Origin: an uncultured Ilumatobacter sp.
GTDB lineage: Bacteria > Actinomycetota > Acidimicrobiia > Acidimicrobiales > Ilumatobacteraceae
Length of the DNA stretch: 64,000 nucleotides
Assembly (NCBI GenBank): GCA_905480335.1
Contig: CAJQPY010000030.1
Coordinates: forward strand, 1 to 64,000
Reading direction: 5' to 3'
Part shown: positions 8,502-17,778 of the stretch, one piece after another
Layout of the letters: every line of letters begins with the position of its first letter
How positions within the stretch are numbered: position 1 is the stretch's first letter
Program-made: the position numbers and the translations under genes
The notes under the pieces: generated by a model
The model's input: only the letters and a program-made list of their open reading frames with translations
What the model was told of the DNA's origin: nothing
The model's database searches: none

Positions 8502-8620
8502 TTCAGGTGAGATGTCATCGAATTGAGGTTGCTGACCGAGTTCACGGCGCGACGTTGTCTTCTTCCGAGCTGTTGCGACCTCGTCGTCAGCTTCGTCACC
8601 CTCCTTAGCAGGGGGTGACT

Positions 8621-9592
8621 TCAGTTCAAGGTCGTGGCCCCGATCGGGGCGGTCGCTTTTCCCTCAGGATCGCCTCCGTCATCGCTTGTCGAGCGATTGA
8701 ACACCGACTCCCACAGCTCGGTGATGATGTCCTCAGGCGACCTGGTCGTACCTTCACGCACGCGGACGCGGCCAGACAGCGCGACGAGTGCGGCATCAAG
8801 CGCTACCTTCGGCGACAATATGGGGAGCTTGCGGAGTTCGGCCAGGGAGTTCGCAACGAAGACCATGTCGATCGCACCGCGCACCGACGATCCCACTCGG
8901 ATGTCGGCGTGTGAGCGAGTTGAGCGCACCAGTTCGACGGCAAGCTCGACCCAGGAGTCGTCGTCGACAGCGGCGGCTCCGGACAAGACGGCGCGGCGCA
9001 CGATCGTTGTCTCGTCGGCTGTCGACTGATACCCGACTGCGATACGGCACATCCGGTCGTAAACCGCCCCGGAAATTCTGGCGGTGCCAACAGCATCGAA
9101 CGGGTTCATCGCTGCGACGAGCAGGAACCCGGGAGCGGCTTCGAGGCGGCCTAGTCGGGGCACGGTGATCTCACGCTCGCTCATCACAGTGATCAACACG
9201 TTCAGCGTTTCTTCGGGCACACGGTTGAGCTCTTCGATATACAGCAGCGAGCCGTTGCGCAGCGCCGACGCCAGTGGACCTGGGACAAAAATCTCCGGGT
9301 CGTACCCATCGCTGAGTACGCGGGCCGGATCGAAGTGTCCGACCACGCGCGCTGGGGTCAGCTCGGCATTTCCCTCAACGAACTCAAAGCCGATCCCCAG
9401 TTCACGAGCGACAGCACGCAGAAGCGTCGACTTTCCGGTGCCGGGCGGGCCTTCGATCACGATGTGACGGTCGGACGCGATAGCTGCCACGGTCAGCTCA
9501 ATCTCGCGTACGCGTCCGACAACCGACGCCGACAGGTGATCGACGAGTTCGTAGAGTTCACTGCCCGCCGGCGCGGACTGCACGTCACCCAT
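8621..9592 (-). CDS. MoxR-family AAA+ ATPase
   Basis: Hexameric ATPase chaperone of the MoxR group, typically paired with a VWA protein to insert metal or cofactor into, or activate, a client enzyme. Walker A GPPGTGKST is at residues 48-56 and Walker B LLYIEE at 116-121, followed by the sensor AAMNPFD and a C-terminal lid. The start is ATG at 9592; it overlaps the 3' end of the upstream alcohol dehydrogenase gene by 8 bases, so the two are translationally coupled. The following VWA gene begins at or just beyond its stop. The order dehydrogenase-MoxR-VWA suggests the dehydrogenase, or its pathway, is the client. Confidence 0.9.
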   Translation of the reverse strand: MGDVQSAPAGSELYELVDHLSASVVGRVREIELTVAAIASDRHIVIEGPPGTGKSTLLRAVARELGIGFEFVEGNAELTPARVVGHFDPARVLSDGYDPEIFVPGPLASALRNGSLLYIEELNRVPEETLNVLITVMSEREITVPRLGRLEAAPGFLLVAAMNPFDAVGTARISGAVYDRMCRIAVGYQSTADETTIVRRAVLSGAAAVDDDSWVELAVELVRSTRSHADIRVGSSVRGAIDMVFVANSLAELRKLPILSPKVALDAALVALSGRVRVREGTTRSPEDIITELWESVFNRSTSDDGGDPEGKATAPIGATTLN

Positions 9593-10736
9593 GCAGAACG
9601 ACCCCGCGGATGTTCTCGCCCTCGCGCATGGCTCTGTATCCCTCATTGATGTCGTCAAGTGAGTAGGTCTTCGTGATCAATTCGTCAAGCTTGAGTTGGC
9701 CCTCCCGGTACATCCCGAGCAGGCGCGGGATGTCGGCTCGCGGATTGAGAGAACCGAAGATCGTCCCCTTGATTTCCTTGTTCCACATCGCAAGCTCGAA
9801 CAGGTTGACCGACGACTCGGTCTGCGTGATTGGTGCGATACCGGTGACAACGATCGTGCCGCCCTTTCCTGCGAGTCCGGTCCCGAGCTGCATCATGTCG
9901 CCGTACAGCACCCCCGGCGTCATGATCACCTTGTCGGCCATGTGACCCCAGGTCATCTCCTGAACCTGTGCGAACGCCTCCTCCATTGACGCAAACGCAT
10001 GCGTTGCGCCGAACTCCATCGCCTTCTCGCGCTTGAACTCAACCGGGTCGATCGCAATGACGTGGCGCGCCCCGGCGACCTTGGCACCCTGCACTGCGTT
10101 CATTCCGATGCCTCCGGTTCCGACCACGACGACGGTGTCGCCGGCCTGCACGTTGCCCCGTTCAGTTGCAGATCCGAACCCGGTTGCCACACCGCACGAG
10201 ACCAGGGCGACGACCTCAAGTGGCAGGTCCTTCTCGACTTTGACGACTTGGGAGTCGGCGACGCACGTGTGGTGAGCAAATGTGCCGAGCTTGGCCAACA
10301 TGTTCAGGTCAGTGCCGTCATCGAGACGATGACGGCTCGTCTCGTCGGTGATCATGCCTTTGCGAAAGGTGCCGCCGCTCGCGTCACACAGGTTTTGTCG
10401 GCCAGTTGAGCAGTAGCGGCAGCGGCCACACGACGGGACGAACGATGCCGAAACGTGGTCTCCGACGTCAACACCGGAGACCCCGGGGCCGACCGCAGCG
10501 ATCACTCCGGCACCTTCGTGACCACCGATCATCGGCCACATGCTCTCGATGCCGAGTTCCTCCCAGGCTTCCTCAGGCGGCACCATGTCGCCGGTGATCA
10601 TGTGCTCGTCGCTGTGGCACAGCCCAGCAGCCATCCACTCGACGACGACCTCGCCCGTCTTAGGGTCGTCGACCTCAATGTCGACCACATCCCAGTCCTG
10701 GTTTAAGCCATGCAACACCGCTGCTCTCGTCTTCAC
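9585..10736 (-). CDS. NDMA-type zinc alcohol dehydrogenase (first copy)
   Basis: Medium-chain zinc alcohol dehydrogenase of the group that holds its NAD tightly and needs an external acceptor (assayed with NDMA, physiologically linked to mycofactocin). The catalytic zinc site is Cys40, His73 and Glu74 in GLCHSDEH and GGHEGAG. The structural zinc site is Cys103, Cys106, Cys109 and Cys117. The Rossmann motif GTGGIGMNAVQGA follows. It has 383 residues, slightly longer than its neighbour because of an insertion around residues 53-66 (PPEEAWEELGIES). It heads a coupled run with moxR and VWA genes. A second paralogue lies 218 bases upstream. The substrate is unknown, probably a short primary alcohol. 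Confidence 0.9.
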   Translation of the reverse strand: MKTRAAVLHGLNQDWDVVDIEVDDPKTGEVVVEWMAAGLCHSDEHMITGDMVPPEEAWEELGIESMWPMIGGHEGAGVIAAVGPGVSGVDVGDHVSASFVPSCGRCRYCSTGRQNLCDASGGTFRKGMITDETSRHRLDDGTDLNMLAKLGTFAHHTCVADSQVVKVEKDLPLEVVALVSCGVATGFGSATERGNVQAGDTVVVVGTGGIGMNAVQGAKVAGARHVIAIDPVEFKREKAMEFGATHAFASMEEAFAQVQEMTWGHMADKVIMTPGVLYGDMMQLGTGLAGKGGTIVVTGIAPITQTESSVNLFELAMWNKEIKGTIFGSLNPRADIPRLLGMYREGQLKLDELITKTYSLDDINEGYRAMREGENIRGVVLHG

Positions 10737-10954
10737 ACTGACTCCCTCGGTCTCATTCGTACCAGTCGTTTCCTGCGCGCAACCTAGTGCCCGGTTTCCG
10801 CGGCGCCGAGATCGGAATAGGTGTTGGCGTGAGCCATCGGCGAACGTCTTGGTCCAGCGATCGCCGGGCCAACATCGACCACCACAAGAAAAGGCATCAT
10901 GTCGCTCAGGGCCCGCGCAGTTGTGTGAAGCGATGCGGTTCCTGCCGGGGTCGC

Positions 10955-12067
10955 TCAGTCGTAGACCATCACGCCACGGATATTTTTGCCAGCGCGCATG
11001 TCGTCGTAGCCGTCGTTGACCTGATCGAGTGTGTACGTCTTAGTCACGAGGCCATCGAGGTCGAGTTGGCCCTCTCGATAGAGGCCGAGCAGCTTCGGGA
11101 TGTCGGCCCGAGGATTGCCCGAACCGAACAGGGAACCGACGATCTGTTTCTCCATGAGCGTGAGGTCGAGCAGGCTCATGTTGGCCGACATTTCCATCGC
11201 CGGGTGGATGTTGGTGACGACGACGCGTCCACGCTTGGCAGCCAGTCCCAATGCCTCGGCCATCAACTCGCCTGAGCCAACGCCCATGGTCAGAATGACC
11301 TTGTTGGCCATCGTGCCCCACGAAGCTGCTCCAAGCGGCTCCATCGCCTCCGTCATCGAAGCAGCTGTGTGGGTGGCGCCGAACTCCATTGCCTTCTCAC
11401 GCTTCGACTCGACCGGGTCGATCGCCCAGATCTGCTTGGCGCCGGCGAGTTTGGCGCCCTGGATCGCGTTGGCGCCGATGCCACCGACCCCAACAACTGC
11501 CACGACATCCCCCGGTGACACCTCGGCGGCGTACACCGACGAACCCCAGCCCGTAACTACGCCACAGCCGAGCAGGCATGCGCGATCGAGCGGCACGTCC
11601 TTCTCGATCTTGATGCAACTCGCTTCATTGACGACGGTGTCGTGGGCAAACGTGCCAAGCATGCACATCAGCTTGAGATCGTCATCAGCACGATGGTGAC
11701 GCGATGTCATGTCTGACGCCTGCAGCCCGGCACCCATGATCGCGCCGAGGTCGCAGAGGTTTTGATGACCGGTCGAACAGCTCGGACAGCGGCCACAAGA
11801 CGGAATGAACCCAAACACGACATGGTCACCCTCCTCAAGCCAGCTGACGCCCGGCCCGACCTTGGTGACGACACCGGCACCTTCGTGTCCACCGATCATC
11901 GGTAGTTCGAAGGGCAGATCACCGGTGACCAGGTGTTCATCGGAGTGACACATGCCTGAGGCAGCGAGCTTGACGCGAACCTCGCCTTCTTTCGGATCGT
12001 CGAGCTCTATGTCCTCGACGCTCCACGGCGTGTTCGTTTCCCAGAGAATTGCGGCCTTGGTCTGCAT
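10955..12067 (-). CDS. NDMA-type zinc alcohol dehydrogenase (second copy)
   Basis: Paralogue of the neighbouring dehydrogenase, with the same architecture. Catalytic zinc ligands are Cys40, His61 and Glu62; structural zinc ligands are Cys91, Cys94, Cys97 and Cys105; the coenzyme loop is GVGGIGANAIQGA. It has 370 residues and lacks the insertion of the first copy. The start is ATG at 12067, giving the conserved MQTKAAILWE N-terminus; the longer upstream reading is not protein-like. The 218-base gap to the next gene holds no ORF I can support, so the two copies may be separately expressed. Members of this family co-occur with mycofactocin genes, which are 5.7 kb away. Confidence 0.9.
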   Translation of the reverse strand: MQTKAAILWETNTPWSVEDIELDDPKEGEVRVKLAASGMCHSDEHLVTGDLPFELPMIGGHEGAGVVTKVGPGVSWLEEGDHVVFGFIPSCGRCPSCSTGHQNLCDLGAIMGAGLQASDMTSRHHRADDDLKLMCMLGTFAHDTVVNEASCIKIEKDVPLDRACLLGCGVVTGWGSSVYAAEVSPGDVVAVVGVGGIGANAIQGAKLAGAKQIWAIDPVESKREKAMEFGATHTAASMTEAMEPLGAASWGTMANKVILTMGVGSGELMAEALGLAAKRGRVVVTNIHPAMEMSANMSLLDLTLMEKQIVGSLFGSGNPRADIPKLLGLYREGQLDLDGLVTKTYTLDQVNDGYDDMRAGKNIRGVMVYD

Positions 12068-12256
12068 ACTGCAGACAGTAGGCGCGATACGACCGCCATC
12101 TTTCACGCAGGCACAAACACCGGGCCCGGTTCCGCTCATGTTCGGTTGGAACTCAAACGGATCGTGACGGTTGGCGACATGATCTGGCAGACCTATGAGA
12201 CGAGAGGTCCTCAGGGCGCTTGGCACCCCGAAGTACCCCTCTGGCACACTGGCAGC

Positions 12257-12775
12257 ATGGGATCCGACGACCTGTTCGCCGACGCCTTGCTCGCGATGAT
12301 CTGCGACATGACTGACCTCGAGTTACACAACGTCGCCGAAGTCGTGCGCCGAGTCCAGATCGAACGTGCGATCGGCGGCGGCGACGAGGACGCGATCATT
12401 GCCTCGGCGTTCGAGACCGCCTTCGGCCGTGACGGGCTCGCCGTACTGCCGTGGATCGAGGGCAACGTCGTCGTGTGCCCGGGCGGAATGGTGTCAAAGT
12501 CGAAGGCGAGCCACAAATGTCGGTTCGTCAGCGTCGACGACACCTGGATCTGGGAGTCGCATCTACTGCTCCGTGAAGACAAACGCTCATCGCCAGGAAC
12601 TGACGAAGGATTCCGCGCTGTTGCGCTGTTGCCCGTCGTCGACGGCACCGGGATTGACGTCGTGAGCGGTAGGGCCCGCAGCGGCCAACATTCCGTGGAT
12701 CACGTCGTTAGCTACGAGATTCGTGGCGGCGAACTAGTCAGGGTGTCGCAACGCACCGTCAACGCCCGCCACTAA
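12257..12775 (+). CDS. hypothetical protein, 172 aa
   Basis: Not recognised. A soluble, acidic protein without signal peptide or membrane segment. The first half is helical (residues about 1-50: DDLFADALLAMICDMTD...). The second half is beta-rich and has a DTWIWESHLLL stretch. Codon use matches neighbouring genes and the frame is well supported from ATG at 12257. It is divergent from the second alcohol dehydrogenase and nearly abuts the convergent M16 peptidase gene (8-base gap). Confidence 0.7.
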   Translation: MGSDDLFADALLAMICDMTDLELHNVAEVVRRVQIERAIGGGDEDAIIASAFETAFGRDGLAVLPWIEGNVVVCPGGMVSKSKASHKCRFVSVDDTWIWESHLLLREDKRSSPGTDEGFRAVALLPVVDGTGIDVVSGRARSGQHSVDHVVSYEIRGGELVRVSQRTVNARH

Positions 12776-12783
12776 ACGGACCG

Positions 12784-15729
12784 TCAGTCGACAGGCGTCA
12801 CGCGGACCTCGATGTAATCGGTCGATGACGTCCACGCTGCAATGGCGGACTGCACGTCGTCGGCGGTGATCGTTGCGATCAGCCGCGGCTGATTTGTGAA
12901 ATCGTCGAACGACGCGTTGCCACCCGGATCGACAAGCACTGCGAGGACCTCACCGTTGATCTGGGCATTGTTGATGAAATCAAGCTGCTCAGCGACCGTT
13001 GCGATGGCATTCGCGAACTCCTGCGCCGACGGGCCGGCGGCGCGAAGCAACCCCAACTGCTCAAGCACTGCGTCCGACACCTCTTCTGCGAGGTCGGGAG
13101 CGGTCGAAACCGAGATGTACGTCTCGACCGCCGGCGTTTCGCCGCCACCGATGTCGACTGCCGCAAAGGGCGAGTACGAATCGCCGAGTTCCTCGCGAAT
13201 AAAGTCGGTGAGGCGGTTACCGATTACCTCGCGCACAGTGCGGGCAAGCACGTCGTCGCGTCGTGCCGACGAAGCCGATGCCGTATACAGGAATGACACG
13301 TTCGCGGCGTCCCCCTGGCCGGCCTCCGTCTCTACGACGACCACTCCAGCGGGCGGCGGCGGCTCATCGAAAGTCAGTGGCTCACTCGTGCCTGCCGCGG
13401 GCAGCGAGCCAACGTACGCTCGCGCCAGCTCGACGGCGTCATTGATGTCGTAGTCGCCACTGAACGAGAACGACCAGTCGCCGACGTCACCAAATCGCTC
13501 AGCAGCGATGCGCTCGATGCCATCTGCATTAACTGTCGCCAACGTTGCCGGTGTCGGGAGCAGGAAGCGCGGGTCGTCGTACCGGGCGTTGAGTAACGCA
13601 TCGAACTCGGCGTATCCCGCATCGATAGATGGATCCTCGGCGAACGGAAGCCGACCGTCGACGTATCGATCAACTGCCACCCCGTCTGCGCGAGGCGTGG
13701 TCATCATGAGATGGATCAGCTGGAACAACACCTCAAGGTCGTCGGTAGCTGCAGTGCCGAACATGCCATCGGTGAACGGGTCGACCGATGGCGAGAACGA
13801 GACGGCCTTGTCATCAAGAAACGCATCGAGCGCTACGCGGTCAAAGTCGCCGACACCACTATCGCCAATGACCTCTCCGAGAGCTTCGGCGTCAGGGATG
13901 TCGGCATCGGCAACTGCGTCGAGCCCACCTGGGCTCCGCGCCTCGAAGAACACCTCGCGCTCGACGATGGACGTCGTATTGAGCGATACCTTCGCTCCAT
14001 TCGGAAATTCAAGGACGACCGGATCGAGCGCCTCTGTGAACGGATCAGTCACAAGCGGCACGGCGGACAACTCCTTAACCGGGTTTGGTCGGGCCATCAG
14101 CGCATCAGCGGTCTCCGCCTCCGCGACAGGTGGCGCCAAATCGCGACCCGCCGCTCCGTCGATTGCAGCGATGAGCTCCTCGGTCGAGCCAACCATCTCG
14201 AACTCAGCCTCGGGCACGGCGATGAACGCATGCACACCGGCGGTGGCGAGGCGCTCAACGAACACATCGGCGACTGAGGCAGGTGTGGCTGCGTCGAGAA
14301 CCGCACTAACGAAAGCGAACTCCTGCTCGGCAGGGACGTACCACTCATCTTCGAGCACGTGCCGGACATACTCGTCGGCGTACGAGACGTCCTGTCGCGA
14401 ACCGCTGCTCTCAAAACTCTGCTCAGCTGCGCTTCGACGCGCGCCGACAGCGCGATCGAACTCCGATTGCGTGAAACCGAATCGCTCGACGCGTTCGAAC
14501 TCGTTGGCAATGGCCTGAACAGATTCGTCGATGCCATCGCCACCGGCATCGACAGCGATCTCCGGTGCATCCAGGCCTCGCACCCACGACGCGGATGACA
14601 GACCGGCACGTTCGAATGGGGCATCTCCGCGGAGTGCTTCATTGTCAAGGCGTGTCGCAATCATCTGGAACGCAAGGCCTTCCAGGATCGAATCCTGCTC
14701 ATCAACCTCGATTGATTCGGGAATGGCTCGCCTGCTCGGTAGCGGTAGGGCGATCCGGACGAACCCCTCCGCCAACTCCGGATCCCCGACCACCTCGACC
14801 TGAGTCGTCGTCGCCGACTCGACGAGCACGTCAGTTCGAGCGGGGCTCTGGCCACGTGATGTGGCATCAGCGAAGCGATCGACAATCCATTTTTCCACCT
14901 GCTCGGGATCGATCTCCCCCACCACGATTACCGAGGCCAACTCCGGTCGATACCAATCATCGTAGAAGCGGCGGAGATCTTCGGCCGTAACCGACTCGAT
15001 GGCCTCCTGGCCTCCGATCGGGCTCCGACCGTCGTACGCGCTGCCGGCGAGATGAAACTCCGCGAACTCATCGAGCACCCGCCCGGTCGACGTCTGGCTA
15101 CGAGAGCGCCACTCGTCAAGCACGATGCCGCGTTCTGCCTCGACGTCGTCAGGGCTGATGGTTGCGAACGACAGCCAGTCCTCGAGGATGTCAAGTCCAG
15201 TTTCGACGACGTCATCATCGTTCGGAACAGTCAGTTCGTAAACCGTCTCGTCGTAGCTCGTACTCGCATTGATGTCTGCGCCGAACCCTGCGCCGAAACT
15301 ACGCAGGACGTCGATGAGCTCATTCTTCGGGAACCGCTCGGTGCCGTTGAACAGCATGTGCTCCAGGTAATGGGCGCCACCGAGCTGAAGCTCGTCTTCG
15401 AGCACGGATCCCGCATTGACGGCAAGTCGCAGCTCGGCCTTCCCACCGGGATTGTCGTTGTCACGAATGAGATAGCGAAGCCCGTTGTCGAGTGTCCCGG
15501 TCACGGTGTCTGAATCCGGCGCTGTCAACGAGGGCAGGCCGGCTGAGGTTGGCGAGGTCACCGGCGTCGAACTCAATTCGGTCGGCTCGGTCAGGGCAGG
15601 CATCTCCGACCCCTCGGTCTCGACTCCCGAGTCGCTGGTGACGTCGTTCTCGCTGGAACAGGAAACCAATGCCACCGCCACCGCGATCGTCATCATCAGG
15701 GTTGGTCGTCTGCTGCACCGTCCGCTCAT
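12784..15729 (-). CDS. M16-family zinc peptidase, lipid-anchored
   Basis: Insulinase/pitrilysin-type metallopeptidase with two M16 halves in one 981-residue chain. The N-terminus is a lipoprotein signal (residues 11-24, lipobox LVSC with Cys24), followed by a Ser/Thr/Glu-rich tether to about residue 75, so the enzyme sits outside the membrane. The inverted zinc motif HYLEH is at residues 120-124, and the third ligand is a Glu in VEAERG near 197-199. The C-terminal half, as is usual, lacks an HxxEH. The start at 15729 was chosen because it supplies the signal peptide; further upstream the frame stays open but is not protein-like. Its role may be clearance of exported peptides. Confidence 0.9.
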   Translation of the reverse strand: MSGRCSRRPTLMMTIAVAVALVSCSSENDVTSDSGVETEGSEMPALTEPTELSSTPVTSPTSAGLPSLTAPDSDTVTGTLDNGLRYLIRDNDNPGGKAELRLAVNAGSVLEDELQLGGAHYLEHMLFNGTERFPKNELIDVLRSFGAGFGADINASTSYDETVYELTVPNDDDVVETGLDILEDWLSFATISPDDVEAERGIVLDEWRSRSQTSTGRVLDEFAEFHLAGSAYDGRSPIGGQEAIESVTAEDLRRFYDDWYRPELASVIVVGEIDPEQVEKWIVDRFADATSRGQSPARTDVLVESATTTQVEVVGDPELAEGFVRIALPLPSRRAIPESIEVDEQDSILEGLAFQMIATRLDNEALRGDAPFERAGLSSASWVRGLDAPEIAVDAGGDGIDESVQAIANEFERVERFGFTQSEFDRAVGARRSAAEQSFESSGSRQDVSYADEYVRHVLEDEWYVPAEQEFAFVSAVLDAATPASVADVFVERLATAGVHAFIAVPEAEFEMVGSTEELIAAIDGAAGRDLAPPVAEAETADALMARPNPVKELSAVPLVTDPFTEALDPVVLEFPNGAKVSLNTTSIVEREVFFEARSPGGLDAVADADIPDAEALGEVIGDSGVGDFDRVALDAFLDDKAVSFSPSVDPFTDGMFGTAATDDLEVLFQLIHLMMTTPRADGVAVDRYVDGRLPFAEDPSIDAGYAEFDALLNARYDDPRFLLPTPATLATVNADGIERIAAERFGDVGDWSFSFSGDYDINDAVELARAYVGSLPAAGTSEPLTFDEPPPPAGVVVVETEAGQGDAANVSFLYTASASSARRDDVLARTVREVIGNRLTDFIREELGDSYSPFAAVDIGGGETPAVETYISVSTAPDLAEEVSDAVLEQLGLLRAAGPSAQEFANAIATVAEQLDFINNAQINGEVLAVLVDPGGNASFDDFTNQPRLIATITADDVQSAIAAWTSSTDYIEVRVTPVD

Positions 15730-16225
15730 CCTGCACGACCCTACGGACTTGCTCCCAACGATGGGGGTCGGCACCACTTCTTGCGGTCGGACATGCAACC
15801 GTTCACGCAGTCTGGCCGTCAGCGGTTGCTCGGGTCTTTGCAGTGACAACTCGACGAGCGCTGTTGTCATCGGGGTCGTCGGCCCATGCCGGCGTCGCGA
15901 TGCGGCCCGAGCTAGGCCGGTGCGGATCGGGGTTACGTCGGACGTGCTCGTCGGCGTTGCCCTGCAACCCTCGGTGCTGTTCATGACGGGCAGCAACATC
16001 GCAAACGATGGAGCAGCCGTCGGCGTCGAGATGGGCTGCGGACTTAAAGCGGAGGTGATCGTGCGCGCCGAGGTCCGGTCTGTCATTAACGAGGCATCGC
16101 CGCTGGCAGCCGTTGGATCGATCGTTGCAGTAGAGGTCGCAGGCGAATAGCGCTACCTGCCGGCTGGGATCGCAGTCGGTATCGCTGGCTTGCGGGCCGA
16201 AGCCGGCGGAGCACCTGCCTAGTCG
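15730..16225. other. gene-poor stretch upstream of the M16 gene
   Basis: About 500 bases with several overlapping open frames but none I can support. A Cys-rich minus-strand frame (15803-16249) and a plus-strand frame reading to 16150 lack homology I recognise and lack start signals. It may be the long leader of the M16 gene or a decayed gene. Confidence 0.4.
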
Positions 16226-16498
16226 ATGCTCGTCCCCATCGCCGTCCACGCGTGCGACAACCCGTTCGCCTCGAGCCGCGGGCTTGGACGCCTAGTCGCA
16301 GGAATGCTTGTCGTCGCACTAGTGGCGATCGTCATCGTCACGCTCTCGTTCGCAGTCGTTCTCGCCTGGTCCCTCACCGCCGAATCAGGTGCCACAGTCA
16401 CCGCCGTGGGCATCGCAACTGCCCTCGCAGGGTGGTGCGTAATACAGGCAGCAGCGGGTCGCCGCTCAACGTTGGCGTCGCCACGGACGCGAGGTTGA
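16226..16498 (+). CDS. possible small two-helix membrane protein
   Basis: A 90-residue frame from ATG at 16226 with two hydrophobic segments (about residues 22-48 and 55-74) separated by a short acidic-polar turn, then a basic tail. The hydrophobic pattern argues for a real small membrane protein, but there is no clear ribosome binding site and I recognise no family. It converges on the MOSC gene with an 8-base gap. Confidence 0.35.
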   Translation: MLVPIAVHACDNPFASSRGLGRLVAGMLVVALVAIVIVTLSFAVVLAWSLTAESGATVTAVGIATALAGWCVIQAAAGRRSTLASPRTRG

Positions 16499-16506
16499 CG
16501 TTGCAA

Positions 16507-17226
16507 TCATTGCTGCACTCTGACCTCATCTCCTAGCGCGATCACACCGGGCTCAGCGATAACGCAACCGACTGCGAGGAATGTCGCTCGTTCAGCAGTG
16601 ATCGTCTTCAACACCTGAAGATCACGATCCAGCCCTGGCTGCGGGCGCGACACCATCACGCATCGATCAACCTGTTTCGTTACGTTGAGCGTCAGGTCAC
16701 CAATCGAGACTCGCTGACCGACGAAATCGTCTTCACCGGGCGCGTCGACGATGACGTTCGTCCGAAATCGTCGACGGTCCCAGTTGCCCAGAGTCGCCGT
16801 CGAGACGAGCGAGAGGCGTGTCTTCGCTGAGTCGTGAAATGCGCCACCCGGCCCAGTCCAGCTCACCCATTTCGCGTCGTTTTCGGCGTCAAGCGGAACC
16901 TCGTAGACGCCACCTGTGTCGGCGTTGTGCTCATCTGTCGAGCGGAGTTCAACGTCGCGGCTCAGCCATGCAGAGAGTCGGGCACTCCCGTCCGCGCCGA
17001 ACTCTGATCCGTCGGGCAACACGATGACCAGATCATCAGCGTCGAACCGAGCCGACGCAAAGAGCAGTTCCGGCGTGCGGCGCGCCGTGAGTGTGGTCCC
17101 GGTCGCATGGTCATAAATCGACCAACCTCGGTCGCCTGCGATCCCGAACTCCGTGACCTCTGCTGAGAGCAGCGTCTCACCTCCCATCGATTTAACGGGG
17201 GATCGCCAGATCTCGGTCACTCGCAT
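16507..17226 (-). CDS. MOSC-domain protein
   Basis: Member of the MOSC family (molybdenum cofactor sulfurase C-terminal fold), with an N-terminal beta-barrel domain (about residues 1-90, RSPVKSMGGE) and the MOSC domain (about 110-235). The conserved Cys189 in VDRCVMVSRPQPG is the residue that binds molybdenum in mARC-like enzymes. It probably performs Mo-dependent reduction of N-oxygenated compounds or sulfur transfer; the substrate is unknown. It is divergent from the deoxyribosyltransferase gene with only 13-40 bases between starts. Confidence 0.85.
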   Translation of the reverse strand: MRVTEIWRSPVKSMGGETLLSAEVTEFGIAGDRGWSIYDHATGTTLTARRTPELLFASARFDADDLVIVLPDGSEFGADGSARLSAWLSRDVELRSTDEHNADTGGVYEVPLDAENDAKWVSWTGPGGAFHDSAKTRLSLVSTATLGNWDRRRFRTNVIVDAPGEDDFVGQRVSIGDLTLNVTKQVDRCVMVSRPQPGLDRDLQVLKTITAERATFLAVGCVIAEPGVIALGDEVRVQQ

Positions 17227-17266
17227 CGTCGAGACAGTAATGGCGCGCTCGCCTACGGTGTGGCCG

Positions 17267-17701
17267 ATGTCTTCAATCGCCGGACCACCACTCGTCTACG
17301 TTGCGGGGCCGCTGTTCGACGACGGCGAGCGGTGGTGGATCGAACGCGTTGAGCAGACAATTGCAATGTCGGGGTTCGCGACGTTTCTGCCGCATCGCGA
17401 CAACCCGGTCAAGACGGTCGACAACGTCAAGGAGATCTTCGCGAACGACAAAAACGGTATTGACCGGTGCGAGATTGTCGTCGCCAGCCTCAACGGAGTG
17501 ACGACCGACGACGGCACCGCCTGGGAACTCGGGTATGCATTTGCAACCAACAAGCACATAGTCGGCTTGCACACCGACTGGCGGCGACGATTCGACAACG
17601 AAGTTGTCAATCTGATGATCGAGTGCTCGTTGAACGAGATGGTTCACTCCCTCGACGAGCTGACCGCATCGCTCGCCGCCTGGCAAACGTTCCGCTCCTG
17701 A
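17267..17701 (+). CDS. nucleoside 2-deoxyribosyltransferase family protein
   Basis: Small (144 aa) NDT-fold enzyme, expected to cleave or exchange the base of 2-deoxynucleosides or related N-glycosides. The glycine-rich start YVAGPLF (residues 11-17) and the nucleophile-bearing segment DDGTAWELGYA, with Glu87, are typical. The start is ATG at 17267; an in-frame ATG at 17240 adds nine residues. It lies 77 bases upstream of the mycofactocin precursor gene on the same strand, but a functional link is not established. Confidence 0.8.
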   Translation: MSSIAGPPLVYVAGPLFDDGERWWIERVEQTIAMSGFATFLPHRDNPVKTVDNVKEIFANDKNGIDRCEIVVASLNGVTTDDGTAWELGYAFATNKHIVGLHTDWRRRFDNEVVNLMIECSLNEMVHSLDELTASLAAWQTFRS

Positions 17702-17778
17702 CCCGTCTTCCGTGGCGCGACGCAGGGTGTAGTGCGACGGCTTGCTCGTCGGTCGTTGGAGCCGGGTACTCTTGCGTA

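Noticed and set aside
13508-14518. Long plus-strand ORF (336 aa) opposite the M16 peptidase gene
   Set aside because: Low-complexity Ser/Ala/Thr-rich antisense frame, typical of GC-rich DNA; the minus frame has clear family motifs.
15803-16249. Cys-rich minus-strand ORF with an initial DGDGDE stretch
   Set aside because: No signal peptide, no ribosome binding site and no recognisable family; composition looks like chance.
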